Shown here in pieces: positions 24,630 to 37,500 of a stretch of DNA of 64,000 nt (the stretch's first letter is position 1; every line of letters begins with the position of its first letter). The translations under genes and the position numbers were made by a program. The stretch is from positions 992,001 to 1,056,000 of the forward strand of contig NC_031473.1 in the NCBI RefSeq assembly GCF_000006565.2. The letters run 5' to 3'. The notes under the pieces are model-generated. The model was given only the letters and a program-made list of their open reading frames with translations. It searched no databases and was not told where the DNA came from. Origin of the DNA: Toxoplasma gondii ME49. Lineage: Eukaryota; Apicomplexa; Conoidasida; Eucoccidiorida; Sarcocystidae.

Positions 24630-27600
24630 CGTATACATGCATATGTACATCTATATTATATATATATATATATGTACGTATATGTACATATATGCGTATG
24701 CGTTTGTATTTGTAGCGCGGCAGACATGCGGCGTTTTCCGCGCGCGGAGGTGTAGAGTTCGTGAGGATCCGCTGACCTGGCAGTGGTTCTGCAAATTCAA
24801 CGAACTCCCCGGTGTCGACGTCGTGAACCGTATACACAGTCCTTCAGAGATGCATACTCACATGCGTAGATGTACGGACCTCTGTTGCCGCCAACGATCT
24901 TTCTCTCTTCCCCTCTCTCCTCAGGCAAAAGCATGCACATGCGAAGAGACAGCGGCACCTGCATCCGCGACGGATTTAGACAAAAGTCCAGGTGCCCAGC
25001 GCGGTTACCTTCTCTCTTTGACGATGCGGAGCATGAGCTCTATACCCTGCTGCTTGCCGAGAAGCTCCTTGTTCGCGGGTCTGTCGAGTCCCCAGAGAGA
25101 GGAGAGAACAGACACGAAGAACGGAAGAAAATAAAACTGTGCGGGAAGGAGAAAACGACTCCGAAGGCCAGCCTCCCCAAGGGCATTGAGAGAGAGCGAA
25201 AGAGCGAGGAGAAGACGAAGGAGAGAGACGCGCGCGCGAGAGAGAGAAGACATACGACGACGAAGAAAGGCGAGAGGCGGCGAAAACGAGACAGAGAGGA
25301 AGACAGACGCAGTCGAGAACGGCAAATGAAAAAAGCGCGAGAAAGAGAAAGAGAGAAACGGAAACAGCAAGTGAAAGCGAGAGAAGAGGATGTTGCATGA
25401 CGCAGCGAGACGACGCAAGCGACTGTCGTTCATGCCAGGATCTCAGGTGGAAAGCGAAACTGCGGCGAGAGGGACGAGAGAGGCGAGCAAGCATGCTAAG
25501 AAAAGAGCCATCGCCGAGTGCTTTACTCTGCATGCGTTCCAGACTCACACGAGCAGAAGGCTGCACAGCGCGTCGAACAGATTTTGCGCCATTTCTTCCT
25601 GAAAGAAAAAGAAAAGACGAATAGCCCCCCATACACGTCGGTCAGTCTTCAAGAAGATGCAAAAGCGCACAGATATACACACACATCCTCTACAAGAACC
25701 ATATATATGTATATATATATATATATATATATACATATGTATGTTTACGGATGAATCTATACATATATATATATATGTTATATACGTTTGTAGAATTCAG
25801 TGTACTGATTCACTCCACATCGGCGATGTTCTAGGCGCAGATTGTGGTCTCTGCGGCTAACTGCTATCGCGTCTCTCCGCAGCGGGAAGAAAGGTTGCAG
25901 GTCACTGGAAGGGGAGATCGAGACTAGGGGGACGGTTAGGAACATAAGCATCGGACAGGCCGAGCGTCGCGGCCAAGCCAGAGATCTGCAGGCAGGCCGT
26001 TGCCCTCAGGCGGCTGCTTTTCTTTGTCTTGGACAGAGTGTCGAAGCCGCGGTTCCCTCTCGCGGGCATTCAGAGTGTTCTGGAGCTTTTTCTTTGAGGA
26101 GAGATCTGCTTTTTTCGTCTCTTTCTTGCGCAGAGCGAGAGCGTTTCGTATCCGTCTTCCACGTACTTCCTGCGAGGACTCAGGATCTCTTTTCCTGTAG
26201 ACCGCGACGGCCCTGAGGAGTTTGTCGACGGCGTCGCCACCCTGTTTCGCGCCGAGACTCTCCCGTGCTTCCGCCGAGTTCTGCAGAAGAACGACGAGAA
26301 TTTCGCTCGCGTAAAGTCGATTGAAGTCGAACGCTGTCGGCTGGCCGCCCACTGGGTTTCGTACGCGACGCAGCAGCCAGTTCGGGAGCTTGTGAAACTT
26401 CGTGAACTTCCCTGCGAGGCTCGGCTCCGACTCCAACAAATTTTCGACGATCGACAGACAGTGCGAGACGCCGCGCTGTTCGTCTTCTCCACTCTCTGGA
26501 AAAAGAAACAGCAGAGAAGAAGACACGACCATGCAGAAACGCAAAGTGAACACGAGCAGACAGCGCGGAGCAGGAAAGAAGAAAGAGGCGAAGAAGGAGA
26601 GGAGACGGAGCGGCGAACGAGGAGCGGGAGAAGAAAGAAAAGGACGGAGACCAGAGGATAAAGCTAAAAGAGTGGGCAAACAGACGACAGAAGAGGAAGG
26701 ACGCAAGACGGAAGTGCATGAAGACCTGTACCGACCTTCGTTGATCCGCTGGAGAGTCTCGACCGTCAACTCAGGAAGCTGGTGTTCAACCTGCAAATGT
26801 CAAGACAGCGAAAAACCTCACACGATCCACCCTGAGAACTCTAAATTTTCTTTCTCTCCGCTGGCACCTTTTACAGCACACAACTCCAGCCTGAACGTAC
26901 GCAGAGATCGGCGTTCGTCTCGCGAAAAAACTGGACATATCAGGCCCTCTCCCTCGCTGCATGCATGCAGCCACAGGAGAGAAAAGAAATCAGACAGCAC
27001 GCACCAACTTGTTGAGAATCTCTTGAGGATTTTTGCACTCCGCGAGAGTGTCGGCGTCCGTAAATTCTGCGAGAACGTCGATCACTTCAAGTTGGATGTC
27101 CTGGTTGCTGTGGTTCAGCAAAGAGAGAAGAAGTTCCAGGCCCCGCGCTTCAATGAAGAGAGGATACAGCGCAGGGTCCGCCGCCAGCTGCTTCCACCTT
27201 TTGATTTCCTCATCCAAATCCACTTCGCTCTTTATCCATCTGAAACACAATAAACAAGAACAAGAAAGCGAACTTGTCAACGAATCGACTGCGCCGGTCG
27301 ATCTCTGTGTGTCGCGCTACCTGTCTAGACATCTCTGCGCTCCTTCTTTCTCCGTTTTTCTTTCTCTCTCCTTGGTCAGTGTCTCTTCTTTCGAGATCTA
27401 TCAGCCTCAGGCTCTCCCGTCAACCCCTGACTCCGTTACCGCCTTTGCGTCTCGCGAACGTCGACCCCTCACTGCTAGTCTTCGCACCTATCCAACTTGG
27501 TTCACTCAAAACTGATCCTCTCCGTCTTTCCCTCTCCATCCGCGGTCCCCGACCTACAGCGATTTACCTGTCTTTCCATCTACATTGGTCTGTTTCTACC

Positions 27601-28176
27601 TAAATACATCCCTTCGTGTCGACGTCTCTCAGTCTCCTCATCTCTGCTTTTTCGACCGAGTTCCATCTTTCAGTGATGTTGCGCACAAGCAAAGGATTGC
27701 TCGCGATTGTGAAGAGAGAAGACACACAGAAATGCAAACGCGTATTCACTTCAGTAGGAACGCGCATCCTACACACACACGTACATATATCTATTTACAT
27801 GAATACAAATATATAAATTCATAAAAATACACATAAATACACATAAATACATATAAATACACATAAATACATATAAATACATATATGTATTTTTGTACAC
27901 TGGTCGTTCGAAAGTGGAGGCGAATTCACCGCTCGAGTTACTTTCGCAGCGAAGGAAAGAGAGGTGAGCGTCTACAGGTAATCGTGAGTGGAAGCACACA
28001 ATCTGACAAATATGTCGCCATACACAAACACGCTCACAAACAGACTTCTGCACAGGCAGATGCTTAGACTGCATATTCACACAATACCCATACATATATA
28101 AATATATCTATATATGCAAATATATATCAACATACATGGACAGAATAGTCATACATGGATGCATATACATATACAT

Positions 28177-28209
<33 letters not shown>

Positions 28210-29391
28210 AATGCGTGCATGTATGCATGTACGTATCTCTCTCTGTGTGTATATACATATGTATTTATATATTCAGACATCATGGATACAGACACAATTT
28301 TGACGGGGTGTATGCCTTTGGCGTTGCGCGCGGTTGAAGCGGCGAATGAAGAAGAAAGTTGCAGACAAGGAGAGAGGAACTCAAGAAAAGCCGGAGGGCG
28401 GAAGCTGAAAATGAGTCTCGGGTACATGCAAGAGAGGGAGAGGCCTCACTTTTCAGGATCTTCTGCATGTCGAATTCTGTCCTGTTGGTTTTTCTTGATG
28501 CGCCTCTCGAGCTGGGCGACGGCTCGGCGTAGATTCGCCTCCGTCAGAACCTCTACATGCATCTGAAAGACAAGCGGACGCGAGCGGAGAACGGAAGAGC
28601 AGAGAGGTAAGAGAATGGTAAAAAAGGACCAGAGAAAAAACGCACGACGACGGAGTTCCCGACAGAGGAAAAAGACGAATAGAAAAGGCGGCGGAAGGCT
28701 GGCGCCTTCGACACTTTGATTCTTCTACGCATTTACTGTGCCGACCATCGCACTCGCGCTCTGCGTAAAGCACTCAAGAACCACTACTCTTCTCTTTAAT
28801 ACAGAAGGAGAGAGAAAAGGGAGAGAGAAAAGGGAGAGAGAGAAGGGAGAGAGTGGAGAGTGAAAGAGAGAAACCGACGGAGACAGAGGGGGAGAGAAGG
28901 ACCGACAGAGAATCAAAACCAGCGGAGAAGGCGAGAAGAAGAGAGAGGACAAGAGACATATTCCGTTTGTGTATGCAACGCGACAGCGAGGGTGGAGAAG
29001 AAAGACTTTATGCGTCAGAGAGCGAGAGAGACGACTCCTGCGTCTGCTCGGTATACCCTGAAGACAAGAGAGGAGCAGAAGGTATTGTTGTCCGTCCTTC
29101 CTTCCTCTCGGGAGGCAAATTGTTGGAATTCGTTTCTTGAACGTGCATATGCGTTTCATGCGCATCTCCAGTGTGTGTGTGTGTGTGTGTGTTTACCTCG
29201 TCGGCCTGGTCGAGAATTTTCTTCACTGTCTCCTCATCGATTTCGTCGGGGAGCAGAGCAAGGTCGAGCTCTGGCTTTTTCTCTGCCAACGCTACGGGGG
29301 CGCTCGGCAGCTCCTGCGAGACGCCGGGCGGCGCGGGGGGCATGTCCTTCGCCAGCGAAGGCGGCACGATGCCGGCCTTGATCGACTCCAT
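21107..29391 (-). CDS. CTNNBL1: Beta-catenin-like protein 1 (CTNNBL1), spliceosome-associated ARM-repeat protein
   Basis: Twelve exons close in phase: 29391-29197, 28562-28450, 27239-27005, 26790-26736, 26495-26167, 25598-25549, 25080-25009, 24424-24249, 22985-22837, 22255-22118, 21686-21614, 21396-21107. They total 1875 bases, or 624 residues plus stop. The order matches eukaryotic CTNNBL1: DPEKWIKSEVDLDEEI (human DNPEKFMESELDLNDII), LYPLFIEARGLE, SIVENLLESEP, WLLRRVRNP, QNLFDALCSLLL, QGIELMLRIVKE, KVLDFALLACPPNCQIFVEKLGL, LNKFMENQCEKLERLLELHD, LDACDHGLFTLQQIDSVI, LLNMRSIDTRQIHKVV. In other eukaryotes CTNNBL1 associates with the PRP19/CDC5L complex and binds nuclear-localisation signals; a nuclear splicing role is inferred. 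It is longer than the roughly 563-residue human protein, mainly through a Glu/Lys/Arg-rich C-terminal tail. The segment equivalent to human HVCSILASLLRNLRG before LNKF was not found; a small exon may be missed in the 1.26-kb intron before 22985. Confidence 0.93.
21905..22062. repeat. ACATA/TA microsatellites in CTNNBL1 intron
   Basis: Degenerate ACATA repeats are followed by a TA tract (22009-22028), all inside the intron between the exons ending at 22118 and starting at 21686. Confidence 0.8.
22555..22620. repeat. TA-rich microsatellite in CTNNBL1 intron
   Basis: An alternating TA tract with TAC/TAG interruptions lies in the intron between the exons ending at 22837 and starting at 22255. 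Confidence 0.8.
23160..23355. repeat. Triple (TA)n cluster in CTNNBL1 intron
   Basis: Three TA tracts (about 23167-23185, 23200-23225 and 23280-23304), separated by ACATG/GTAC words, lie in the intron between the exons ending at 24249 and starting at 22985. Confidence 0.8.
24535..24700. repeat. TA/ATAC microsatellites in CTNNBL1 intron
   Basis: Alternating TA tracts occur at about 24598-24632 and 24655-24673, inside the intron between the exons ending at 25009 and starting at 24424. Confidence 0.8.
25700..25785. repeat. (TA)n tracts in CTNNBL1 intron
   Basis: TA tracts occur at about 25706-25735 and 25760-25780, in the intron between the exons ending at 26167 and starting at 25598. Confidence 0.8.
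27820..27885. repeat. 10-bp tandem repeat (ATAAATACAC/T) in CTNNBL1 intron
   Basis: About six to seven copies of a decamer, ATAAATACAC or ATAAATACAT, lie in the intron between the exons ending at 28450 and starting at 27239. Confidence 0.85.
28155..28275. repeat. (TA)n / CATATA repeats in CTNNBL1 intron
   Basis: CATATA hexamers grade into a TA tract (about 28183-28207), in the same intron as the decamer repeat at 27820. Confidence 0.8.
29170..29193. repeat. (GT)n abutting CTNNBL1 exon-1 donor
   Basis: About eleven GT dinucleotides on the plus strand read (CA)n on the coding strand. They directly follow the GAG|GTAAAC donor of exon 1, so the intron begins GTAAACACACACA. Confidence 0.9.
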
Positions 29392-31276
29392 CGCAAAAGC
29401 GAAAAAAGTGGAAAAATGAGAAAAAAAGAGAAAAAAAGGGGGAAAGGCAGGAAAAAACAGGCGAAAAAAAGGACGGAACTGGATATACAGAGAGAAAACG
29501 AGAGAACGAGGTGGCGGAACGACGAGAAAGGAAAGCGAAGAAGAAAGGAGACGGGGAAGGAAGAGAGACAGAGAAAAAGACGAAATGGCAAGCGACAGAA
29601 GCACAGAAACAGGAAAATGGGTTCGAGAAAGAGAAGGGAAAACGCTCAAGACTGGGAGAGAGAATGAACTCTACAAGGAAGGGAGAGGAGAGGAGGCGAT
29701 GGACCGAAAGTCGAGAGAAAAACGAATGACAAGAGAGGCGACACAGATTGGTCAAGAGCCTCTGATTCCCGGCAGCGTTTGCGGTTAAACGAAAAGGAAG
29801 AAACGAAAAAGTGAGTGTCGGAAGAGAAGCAGAAAAGCAGACGCGAGATGATACTAAAAGGTCTCAGAGAGAGCAGCAGAAGTCGAGAGACTCCAGAGAA
29901 GAGAAACAAGCGTCCAGAGTGCAGAGAAGCAGGAAAAAAAGACGACGCCGCCACTCTGTCGGAGCCGCGTCGGCTTCCCTCCCGTCGATCTCTTCTCTCT
30001 TTTCGTTCTCTCTTCTGTCTCTTCTGTCTCTTCTCTCTTTTCTCTTCCGGTCTCGGCCGCAGCAGGAGAGACTCTGTTCCATCCGCATGCACGGCGGCTA
30101 GCAAAGGGGAGAGAAGGGTGGACAGAGAAAGAGAGGTTGACGCCAGATATTCCCCGGCAGAAAAGAGGAGCAAAAGACCAGACAGAAAGGGGATGGAAAA
30201 ATGAAGCTTGAAACGCCAGCTTCAGGGCAACCTCCACCCAGAAAAGCAAAGTTGAGTGCCCACATGCACGGACGGAGAGTCCGGGAGAGGGAGAAGGAAC
30301 TCTGGCGTTGCTAAGGCGCGTTAAAAAAAAAGAGGGGGAAAGTCTCCTCTCCAGGTGCTCCCGACGGATGAGTTTCCTTGCCATTTCCAAAGAACGATTG
30401 AAAAGAGAGACATCCGGACCTGATCTCACTCGGTCTCCATGCTCTCAGAGAGCGCTCGGCTGAACGCGGAACTAGAAGAACTCCCAGAAGAGCGGGGGTC
30501 TCTTTCAAACCGAAGAGGAGAAAATGCAGGGGAGAGAGTGTGCGGCAGCGGCGCGCGAGTTTTGACACAGCTTTCCTCCGAACGGGAAGTGAATCGATTT
30601 CTTTTTTGCGGGGACGAAGAGGAAACGCGTACGCGAAAAAGAAAGCCAAAAAGGACCGGAAATCCCTCTACCGTTTTGCCGCGCCGCGTCAGCTTGACGT
30701 TCTCGTCTCGCGCCTCCGAGCCTGTGAAGCAGAGCGGGCGCGGTTGTCTTGACACAGCGCGCGCCGCGGTGGATCGACGCTCCACGAGTCTCTGCCGTCC
30801 TTTGCGCGGAAAATGAGGCAGATTCCCTTCGTTTCTCGACCAGAACGCGAAACAATCTTCTCCGGAGAAGAACGCGACCTTTTCCACCTCAGATGCTGCC
30901 CTCTTCAGCGTGCATCGAAGCGCGCGAGTCGGCCCTGCACACATGCGAAAAGCGCGGGTGTCTGTACGCTCTCCAACGCTGGCCGGGTGTACGTACACCC
31001 GAGCGGAGATAGAGAGAGAGGCGGGAGAAACGCGACAGTTGTCTCTCTTGCTACGGCGGAGGCACCCATTTTCTTGTCTTTATGTCCTCTCTCGCCGGTA
31101 AGGAAGGAGACTTCGAGCAGAGCTGCTCGCGCGTCCTGCTCTGGCTCCTCCTCTCTCTGCAGAGAGCACAGCGACAGCGAGCGAGGAGCAGACAGATCCA
31201 TCGCCGGAGAGAAAAGGACGCGTTTCTTTTCGCCTCTCCCTCCCCCTCGCTGAGCTTCAGTGGTCTTCTCTCGCAG
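29392..31276. other. Divergent intergenic region / unresolved 5' exons
   Basis: This lies between the CTNNBL1 start (-) and the first supported exon of the 31-40 kb gene (+). An ATG-started plus-strand frame at 30439-30816 could be the first exon of the latter but has no confirmed donor. A purine-rich tract at 28800-30100 is typical of 5' UTRs here. A GGGTGTACGTACACCC palindrome sits at 30985-31000. Confidence 0.4.
30985..31000. repeat. Perfect 16-bp palindrome GGGTGTACGTACACCC
   Basis: The sequence is identical to its own reverse complement across 16 bases. It belongs to the same palindrome family found seven more times, exact or diverged, between 58.3 and 61.6 kb. Confidence 0.8.
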
Positions 31277-31599
31277 ATCATCGAACATGGAGCGCAACCG
31301 TAAACCGTAAACGCTTCTTCAAAAGCCAGAACGCGCATGGACTCGGACGCCAGGCCTCGCAGGTGACGGCGAGAAGCTCCGCGGCGCCTTCTGCGGTGTA
31401 TCTGCAGCTCGGTTCGCGGTTTAGCAGAAGCAACGCAGAAGTACCGAACGCACTGACGTTTTCAGGTGAAGAGATAACGCGGGACACCGGGTCTCCGGCC
31501 CTGCTCCGGCGCCTCTCTCTCCTGATTTCCTGTTTCTCTCCTTGTGCGTTGTTCGCTTTTTCTCTCACTTTGTCTCTTGTGGGTCTTTTGAAAATCCAG

Positions 31600-34500
31600 A
31601 GTCTTCGCTGTTTCTGCTGTGTGTGCGAGCTGTCCTCTCGGAACTTCCGTTCGATATGCGGTCTCGCTCTAAAGAAGATTCGCCGTCGTCTTGTCTTTCT
31701 TCTTCCGCTCCTCTCGACGCCTCTTCTCTCTCGCTTTCCTCCTCGTCTTTTCCCCCGTCTTCTTCGTCGGCGCGACTTCGCCGCCTCCCGGGTCTCCTCG
31801 CTCGCTCTGCTGCATGCAGGCCGAAACAAGCAAGCAGGGCGGCGCCGCCTCGCGCGCCCTGCAGCCGAGCGCCTTCGCAGCGACGCGCGAGTCCTTCGCC
31901 GTCAGTTCAGCTTTTTTCGACGAAGATGAGTCGCCTGTCGCAGCCTGTCTGAACATCTTGGGGAGGACCCTCGCGCTGCCTCTGCCTCCCCACACAGGCA
32001 GTGCTGAAGGGACAGTTAGCCTGGCGGAGACAAATTCAACGCCTCCAAGAAGTCGAATGCTCCTCGAACCTTCGACTGCGGCATCTCCTGTCTCGAGTTT
32101 CCGCGCGGCTGGCTCTCCGCCTTCCCGCTCTTCTCGGCCTCCATCCGCGGAAGGCGTTCGAGGCCGGTGGCGCGCGCGGCGCCTGGCGCTCGGACCTGCT
32201 TTGGGATTTTCTTGGCCGGCGCCGCGGAGGCCCTCGTGTGTCGCTCCCGACTTCTTGGCTGTATGCTTGTCTCCTTCACTCGGCTCGCCGAGCCAAGAGT
32301 TGACGTCTCAGTTCTTCGTCCTCGACAGCGTCATGCAGGCGACTGCAGGTCTCTGCGCCCCCGTTCCCTTGCCTCTTTCTCCCTCTGCAGCTCTCTTCTT
32401 CGATCCGTCCATCCGCTGCGCTCTCCACCCGCCTGCGGCGCCGGTCTGCTGCGCGCCGCCGTCGCGTCCGGCAGCCGCCGCGCAAGCCTGGTCTGAGCAG
32501 AAGCCGGCGGCGAAGAAGGAGAAGGAGAAGGAGGAGGAGAGCCAGCATCGGGGCGTCGACGCGGCATTGAAGCAGCTCTTCGGTCCCTGCGTCCTCCTCC
32601 CGCCCTGCGTCGTCGCTCTCCCTCTGCATGCGCCCTGCGTCCTCATCGACCGGGCACCCGCTGCGACGCCGGCCTTCGCGTCTCTCTTCTTCCCTCCGTT
32701 CTTCTCTTCTTCCGTCCTCTCTCCAGGGCAGTGCCTTCTTCCTGCCGGAGTCCCCGAGCTGGCTCACACCGGTGGACGTCCACCCGAGGGCATGCATGCG
32801 CGCATGCCTACGCGCGCGCCCGGCGACTTTCTGCGTCTCCTGCGGAACGCGCCGAAGCCGAGCGAGCTCTCCGGCGGCCGCGAGAGGCACTGGGGGTCGA
32901 GGACGAGCAGTCGAGGCTCCGCATCCACTTCGAGTTCTTGTCCTGCGACGCAGAACGCAGATGCGGGGAGGGAGAGTTCCGAGGAGAGCGAAACAGAGGC
33001 CGAGAAGGCTCTGGAGATGCTCGACGACGAATTCTCGACTCCCGCGACGCCAGGATGCCCATTCCACGCCGCGTTTGTCGCCGCCCTCAGAGCCGCTCTC
33101 TCAAGGTGGATGATGCAGTCTCCGGCGTCGAAGCAGACGGTTTCGCCTCCGGGGGCGAGAGTCGTTTCGCCTGCAGACCAGACCGGCGCTGGCCAAGGTG
33201 GACAGACTCCCGACGCTGTCGACCCTCGAGGCGTCCACGTCTCTGTCGTCATTCCCCATCTTTTCCTCACCTTCAAAAGCGGACGCCTCACCACCATCGC
33301 CAGTCTCCTGCAAAACGGATATCAAAAACGAGCTCTCAATCGTCTTAGACGATCCGCCTCTCCATCTTCGTCTCCCTCTTCTTCTGCCTCGTCTTCTTCT
33401 CTCGCTTCTTCTTCTCTCGCTTCTTCTTCTCTCTGTTCTTCTGTCTCTTCTTCTGTCTCGTCTTCTTCTCAAGTGGTGGAGAGTGGAGGCGCGGAGAAGC
33501 GCGAGGCTCTGGGGACAAGGTTGCTGTCGCGGGTGTCGCGGGAGAAAGAGAGAGAGGGAAAGGAGAAGAGAGACCGGACGGAGGGACTCCCGCCGACGGC
33601 CTGGCTGCCGCTCGCGTACGCGTTTCAGCGAGGAGTTCGAGAGAGAGAAGCCGAATGCGGAGAGGAACGCGAAGGCGAGAGAGGACGTCGAAGAGAGAGG
33701 TCGGAAGATCTCTCTGAAGCTCTCAAGCACGATATCCTCATGAATCAAAGATACGTTCACGGAGTCGTCCTCGCTTCGTACCTGGAAGTTTATCTCCTCC
33801 CCAAAGTAACCAAAAGCTCTTCTCTTTCTTCTTCTATCCCTTCGTCCGTTGTATTTCCTTCGCATGCGAAAGATCAGTTTGACCTGGAAAAAAAGAATCT
33901 GTTCTGGGCAGGAGACTTGGTCGACGTGACTGTGGTTGGTGGTACGTTCGGCGCGGAGGCGCTTCGAGGACTCCAGAGAAAATTTCGACACGGTGACCTC
34001 GGTCTTAGCGAATTTGTCAGTCTCGCTGTGGAAGTAAGTCAATCGCGAAAGTCTTCTCTCTTCTTTCGCGTTTTTCCTCTTCTTTTCTTTCCTTTCCTTT
34101 TTCTCCCCTCCGGTCTCTGCTCTCTTGTTTTCGCCCTCTGTCTCCTCTCTCGTCTTGTTTCTTCTCTCTGGCTCTCGTCGTGCGTCCTCTCTTCTCCGTC
34201 TTCCTCTCGTTCCCTCTATTTTCCTTTTTCTCTTTTTGTGTGGCTGCTCGCTTGTCTCTCCGGTTTTACCGCTGCCCGTCTCCGCTTCTCTTGGGCTCCC
34301 TGCGGCCTGTCGTCCAGCTTTGCTGTTCTCTTGTCCGGTCTCTGTTTCTGTTCTGTTGCCTGCCTGTATGCTCTCTCCGCCACCCTTGGTTGTGGCGAGA
34401 GGACGTAGGAGACCGCGTGAGGTCTTGGAAACGCGTTCGGAACCTGGGGTTGTCTCCGACTTTTTCTCTGCTCTCCCTGCTGCATCTTTTCTCGCTCTGC

Positions 34501-37500
34501 TGCAGACGACGCGCTCGCGGTTCGCGCGCCTCGCCATGTGGATCGTTCCACTCCCCTTTGAGTCGCTCTTCCTCGCAAATCAACTTAGGACCGCCGTAGG
34601 AAGCACAAGTCCCCATCCCCTGTCTGCCACATACTCTCATACCGAGGAAATCTCACCATGTCTACATATACTTTTATATATATATATATATATGTATAAA
34701 TGTATATGTATAAATGTATATCGATTTCGTCTATCGGGACATCCATATATCGATCTTTTTCTGTGTGCGCGTGACCAAATATACGTTATTACGTACAAAA
34801 ATGTACAAAGATATATATGCATATATATATATATATATGTCTAAATTTGTTTTCGTATCGGTCCGTGCCATAGCTGTGTCTCGGTGGAAGTGCAGGTTAG
34901 GCAAGTGTCCAGAATTTTTTCGTCGCGAAAAAAATGCATTCTTCAGTGGTGCTTTCGCAGTCATCGCAGATCCGCATCTAACCCCCCCCCCCCGTTTCCT
35001 TCCATTTTTTGCTTCTCACGCTGTCTCTTCTTCGTCGATTTTCCTCTCCGTTCTGCATCGTTTCCACTCCTTTGGTGCCGTCCTTTCCTTCTCGGCCATC
35101 CCGTGAGACCTGCCTTGTTTTTTGTCTTCTTTTTTCTTCTTTTTTCAGCATTTTTCGACGCTGTTGGTGGAGGCGTCGGTCCTCGCGGCAACTGGCCATG
35201 CCAGCCGAGCTCTTGCGCTCTTCCACGCGGCCTTTCGCTGTGCTTGTCGCCCCAGCCTCGACCAAGCTGCTCCTCTCTCTCGTCCTCTCTCCCCCTTCTC
35301 TTCCCGACTCGCAACCTCTCCTTCTCTCTCTTCCTCTCGTTCTTCTTCTCTCTCTTCTCGTTCTCCTCTCTCTTCTTCTCCTCTCTCTTCTTCGCTCTCT
35401 TCTTCCCCCGCGCTGTCCTCTTCTTCCTCTGCGTCGTTCCGCGCTGCCGTCGCCGCAGAGACCGAGGCTGCGTTTGATTGGCGAGGATGCCCTCCCCTCG
35501 CGACGATGGTGTTCGCGTGGAGAGGAGCGTTCTCCCAGTGGCTGCGCGAGGAAGGTAGTCGCCTGCGCGCTCTCCGAAGAAGCATCGACGCGCTGGAGAC
35601 AGAACTCCGCGAGTCCTGCGAGGCTGAACAGACGGCCGAGCGCCGCCTCGGACCCTGGTGGCGCTCAGAGCAGACCCAGGCAGTGTGTACAGCCAAAAAA
35701 GTCGCAAAGAAAAACATTGAAAGGTACGCGAACCAGAACATCCAAGAGCAGGGAGAACCCAGTTGGCTGCCGGAAGAAGAGAAAGGAGACTGGCCGGAAG
35801 GAAGCAGGCGGAATCGAAGAAGAGCGACAGATAGAGAGAGGAGGAGAGATAAGAATAGCGTGTGAAAGAGAAGAGTGAAAGAGAGAGAGAAAGTGACGAG
35901 AGTGACACGAGGAAGGAGACGGAATCAAAGAGGTTGCTTGAGAGGGTCTTGATGATCCTGGATTTTTAAACAACTTGAGCGACGCACTCTGTGCATGTCT
36001 GCAGCTGCATCATCGTCTGCTGCGAAGTCTACGACGTAGCAGAGATGCTCTTGGAGCCTCGGGAAGTATCTGGAAAGCAGGTGAGAGTGTCGTCTTGTCT
36101 TTATCCTCTTCTTGTTTTTCGTTTCGCGTCAACTCTTTGTCATTTTCTCTATTTGTTTCATTCACGAGTGCTCTATATTTTCTCCAGTTCGCAAACGTTC
36201 TCCATTTTCTATATTTCTGCTCTCTCCTGTTTCTTACGCCCTCATTGTCCTCTCCGTAATCTCGTTCGCTTCTTCTCTCGCTTCGCGTTTCGCCTTTTCT
36301 TGTCTCGCCTTTCGTTTTCGTCTCTTAGTCTCTTCTGTATCCCTTCCGTATTTCTCCATCTTTCTCCCCTTTCTTTATCGTATTCTTCCTGATATGCTGC
36401 TCTTTTCTCCGTTGCTCTTCTCTCTCTTGCCTGCCTTACTCTTCCTCTCCTTCTGTATCACTATTTTCCTCGCCCCCCCCCCTCACTTTTCTCTATCGTT
36501 CTCCTTTCTCTTGCTATCCTGTTTTACGTTTTTACTTTTGCATTTGTGTGTTGCTAAGTTTTCTTTTCCACTCCCTGCAGACAACGAACTCGTGGACGCC
36601 CGTGGTGGCGCTGCTGGCGTCTCTCCAGGGCGAGGCCTTGGATTTCGTCTCTGAGCTTCTGTGGCTGTTCCCTGCCGAGTTCCTCACGGAAGAAGTCAAG
36701 GAAAAAATATCGCATGTAAACGAACTGGCTGTTTCTCGTACCCAGCCTTTCACTTGTTCTCTTCTTTCACAGCCGCAGCGATGCATCTGCAGCTACAGTC
36801 ACATGCCTTTGCAGGTCTGTAAGAATACACAGTTGAATATATTTGTAGAAAGCATCCATCCATACATGCATACATACATATATAGATATATAGATATATA
36901 TATAGATATATATATTGATATCTTTCTGTATATTTGTATGTGTAAACGTATGTAGATGTGTATTTTTCGGTGCACATACAGCGTACGAATGTATATATGT
37001 ATGCATGTGTGTACATGCATATCTGTATGTACATGCATACGCGTATCTGCTCTTCCTCTTCTTCTTTCCTTCGCTTTCCTCCCCTTCGTTTGTTCGCCTC
37101 CTTTCTTCCCCCATTTGTTCGCGTTCTCCCGTCGTTCTGTTTTTCGTCCACTTGTCTGTTTGCAGAGACTCGCAGCAACTCCCCGCGCGCGCGGCTCCTT
37201 CGGGTGCGGCCCGGAGCGGCCGGCGCCGCGCCAGCGCCCTGTCTCCTTTTCGACTTTCGGCAGGCTCGCGATGGTCCCCAACCGTCTTGCGGCTTCCCCC
37301 GAAGCGGCCTCTGCGTCCTCGCCTTCTCGCGCTGGCGCAGCGACCAGTCCGGGGGTCCGTTGCGGCGGCTCTCGTTCCGGCGAGGAGAAAAGGCTGTTTC
37401 TCGACGAATCGCTCGCTGCCGCTGTGGCGTCGTTTCTGGGCGTCGCGGACTGGGCAGAAGCCAGCGGAGGGAAGCAGGGAAAACCTGGAGACACTGGGCA

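Noticed and set aside
24780..24837. Possible CTNNBL1 exon (VHDVDTGEFVEFAEPLP)
   Set aside because: The exons at 25080-25009 and 24424-24249 join directly in phase 2, rebuilding the conserved GIELMLRIVKE to KVLDFALL order. This segment would interrupt it.
27780..28275. Possible CRISPR-like or telomeric repeat array
   Set aside because: The repeats are simple 6-10 bp AT-rich microsatellites without unique spacers and lie in a CTNNBL1 intron.
31330..31440. Minus-strand ARM-like reading (TAEGAAELLAVTCEAW)
   Set aside because: It is attractive as a helix, but no donor or acceptor pair supports it, and the plus strand has better splice signals at 31276 and 31466. Kept only as a note because this region is unresolved.
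31691..34408. Uninterrupted 905-codon plus-strand frame
   Set aside because: It crosses a clear GAA|GTAAGT donor at 34033 and its start lies inside another exon read in a different frame. Only the part up to 34033 is likely coding; the rest is a GC-rich open frame.
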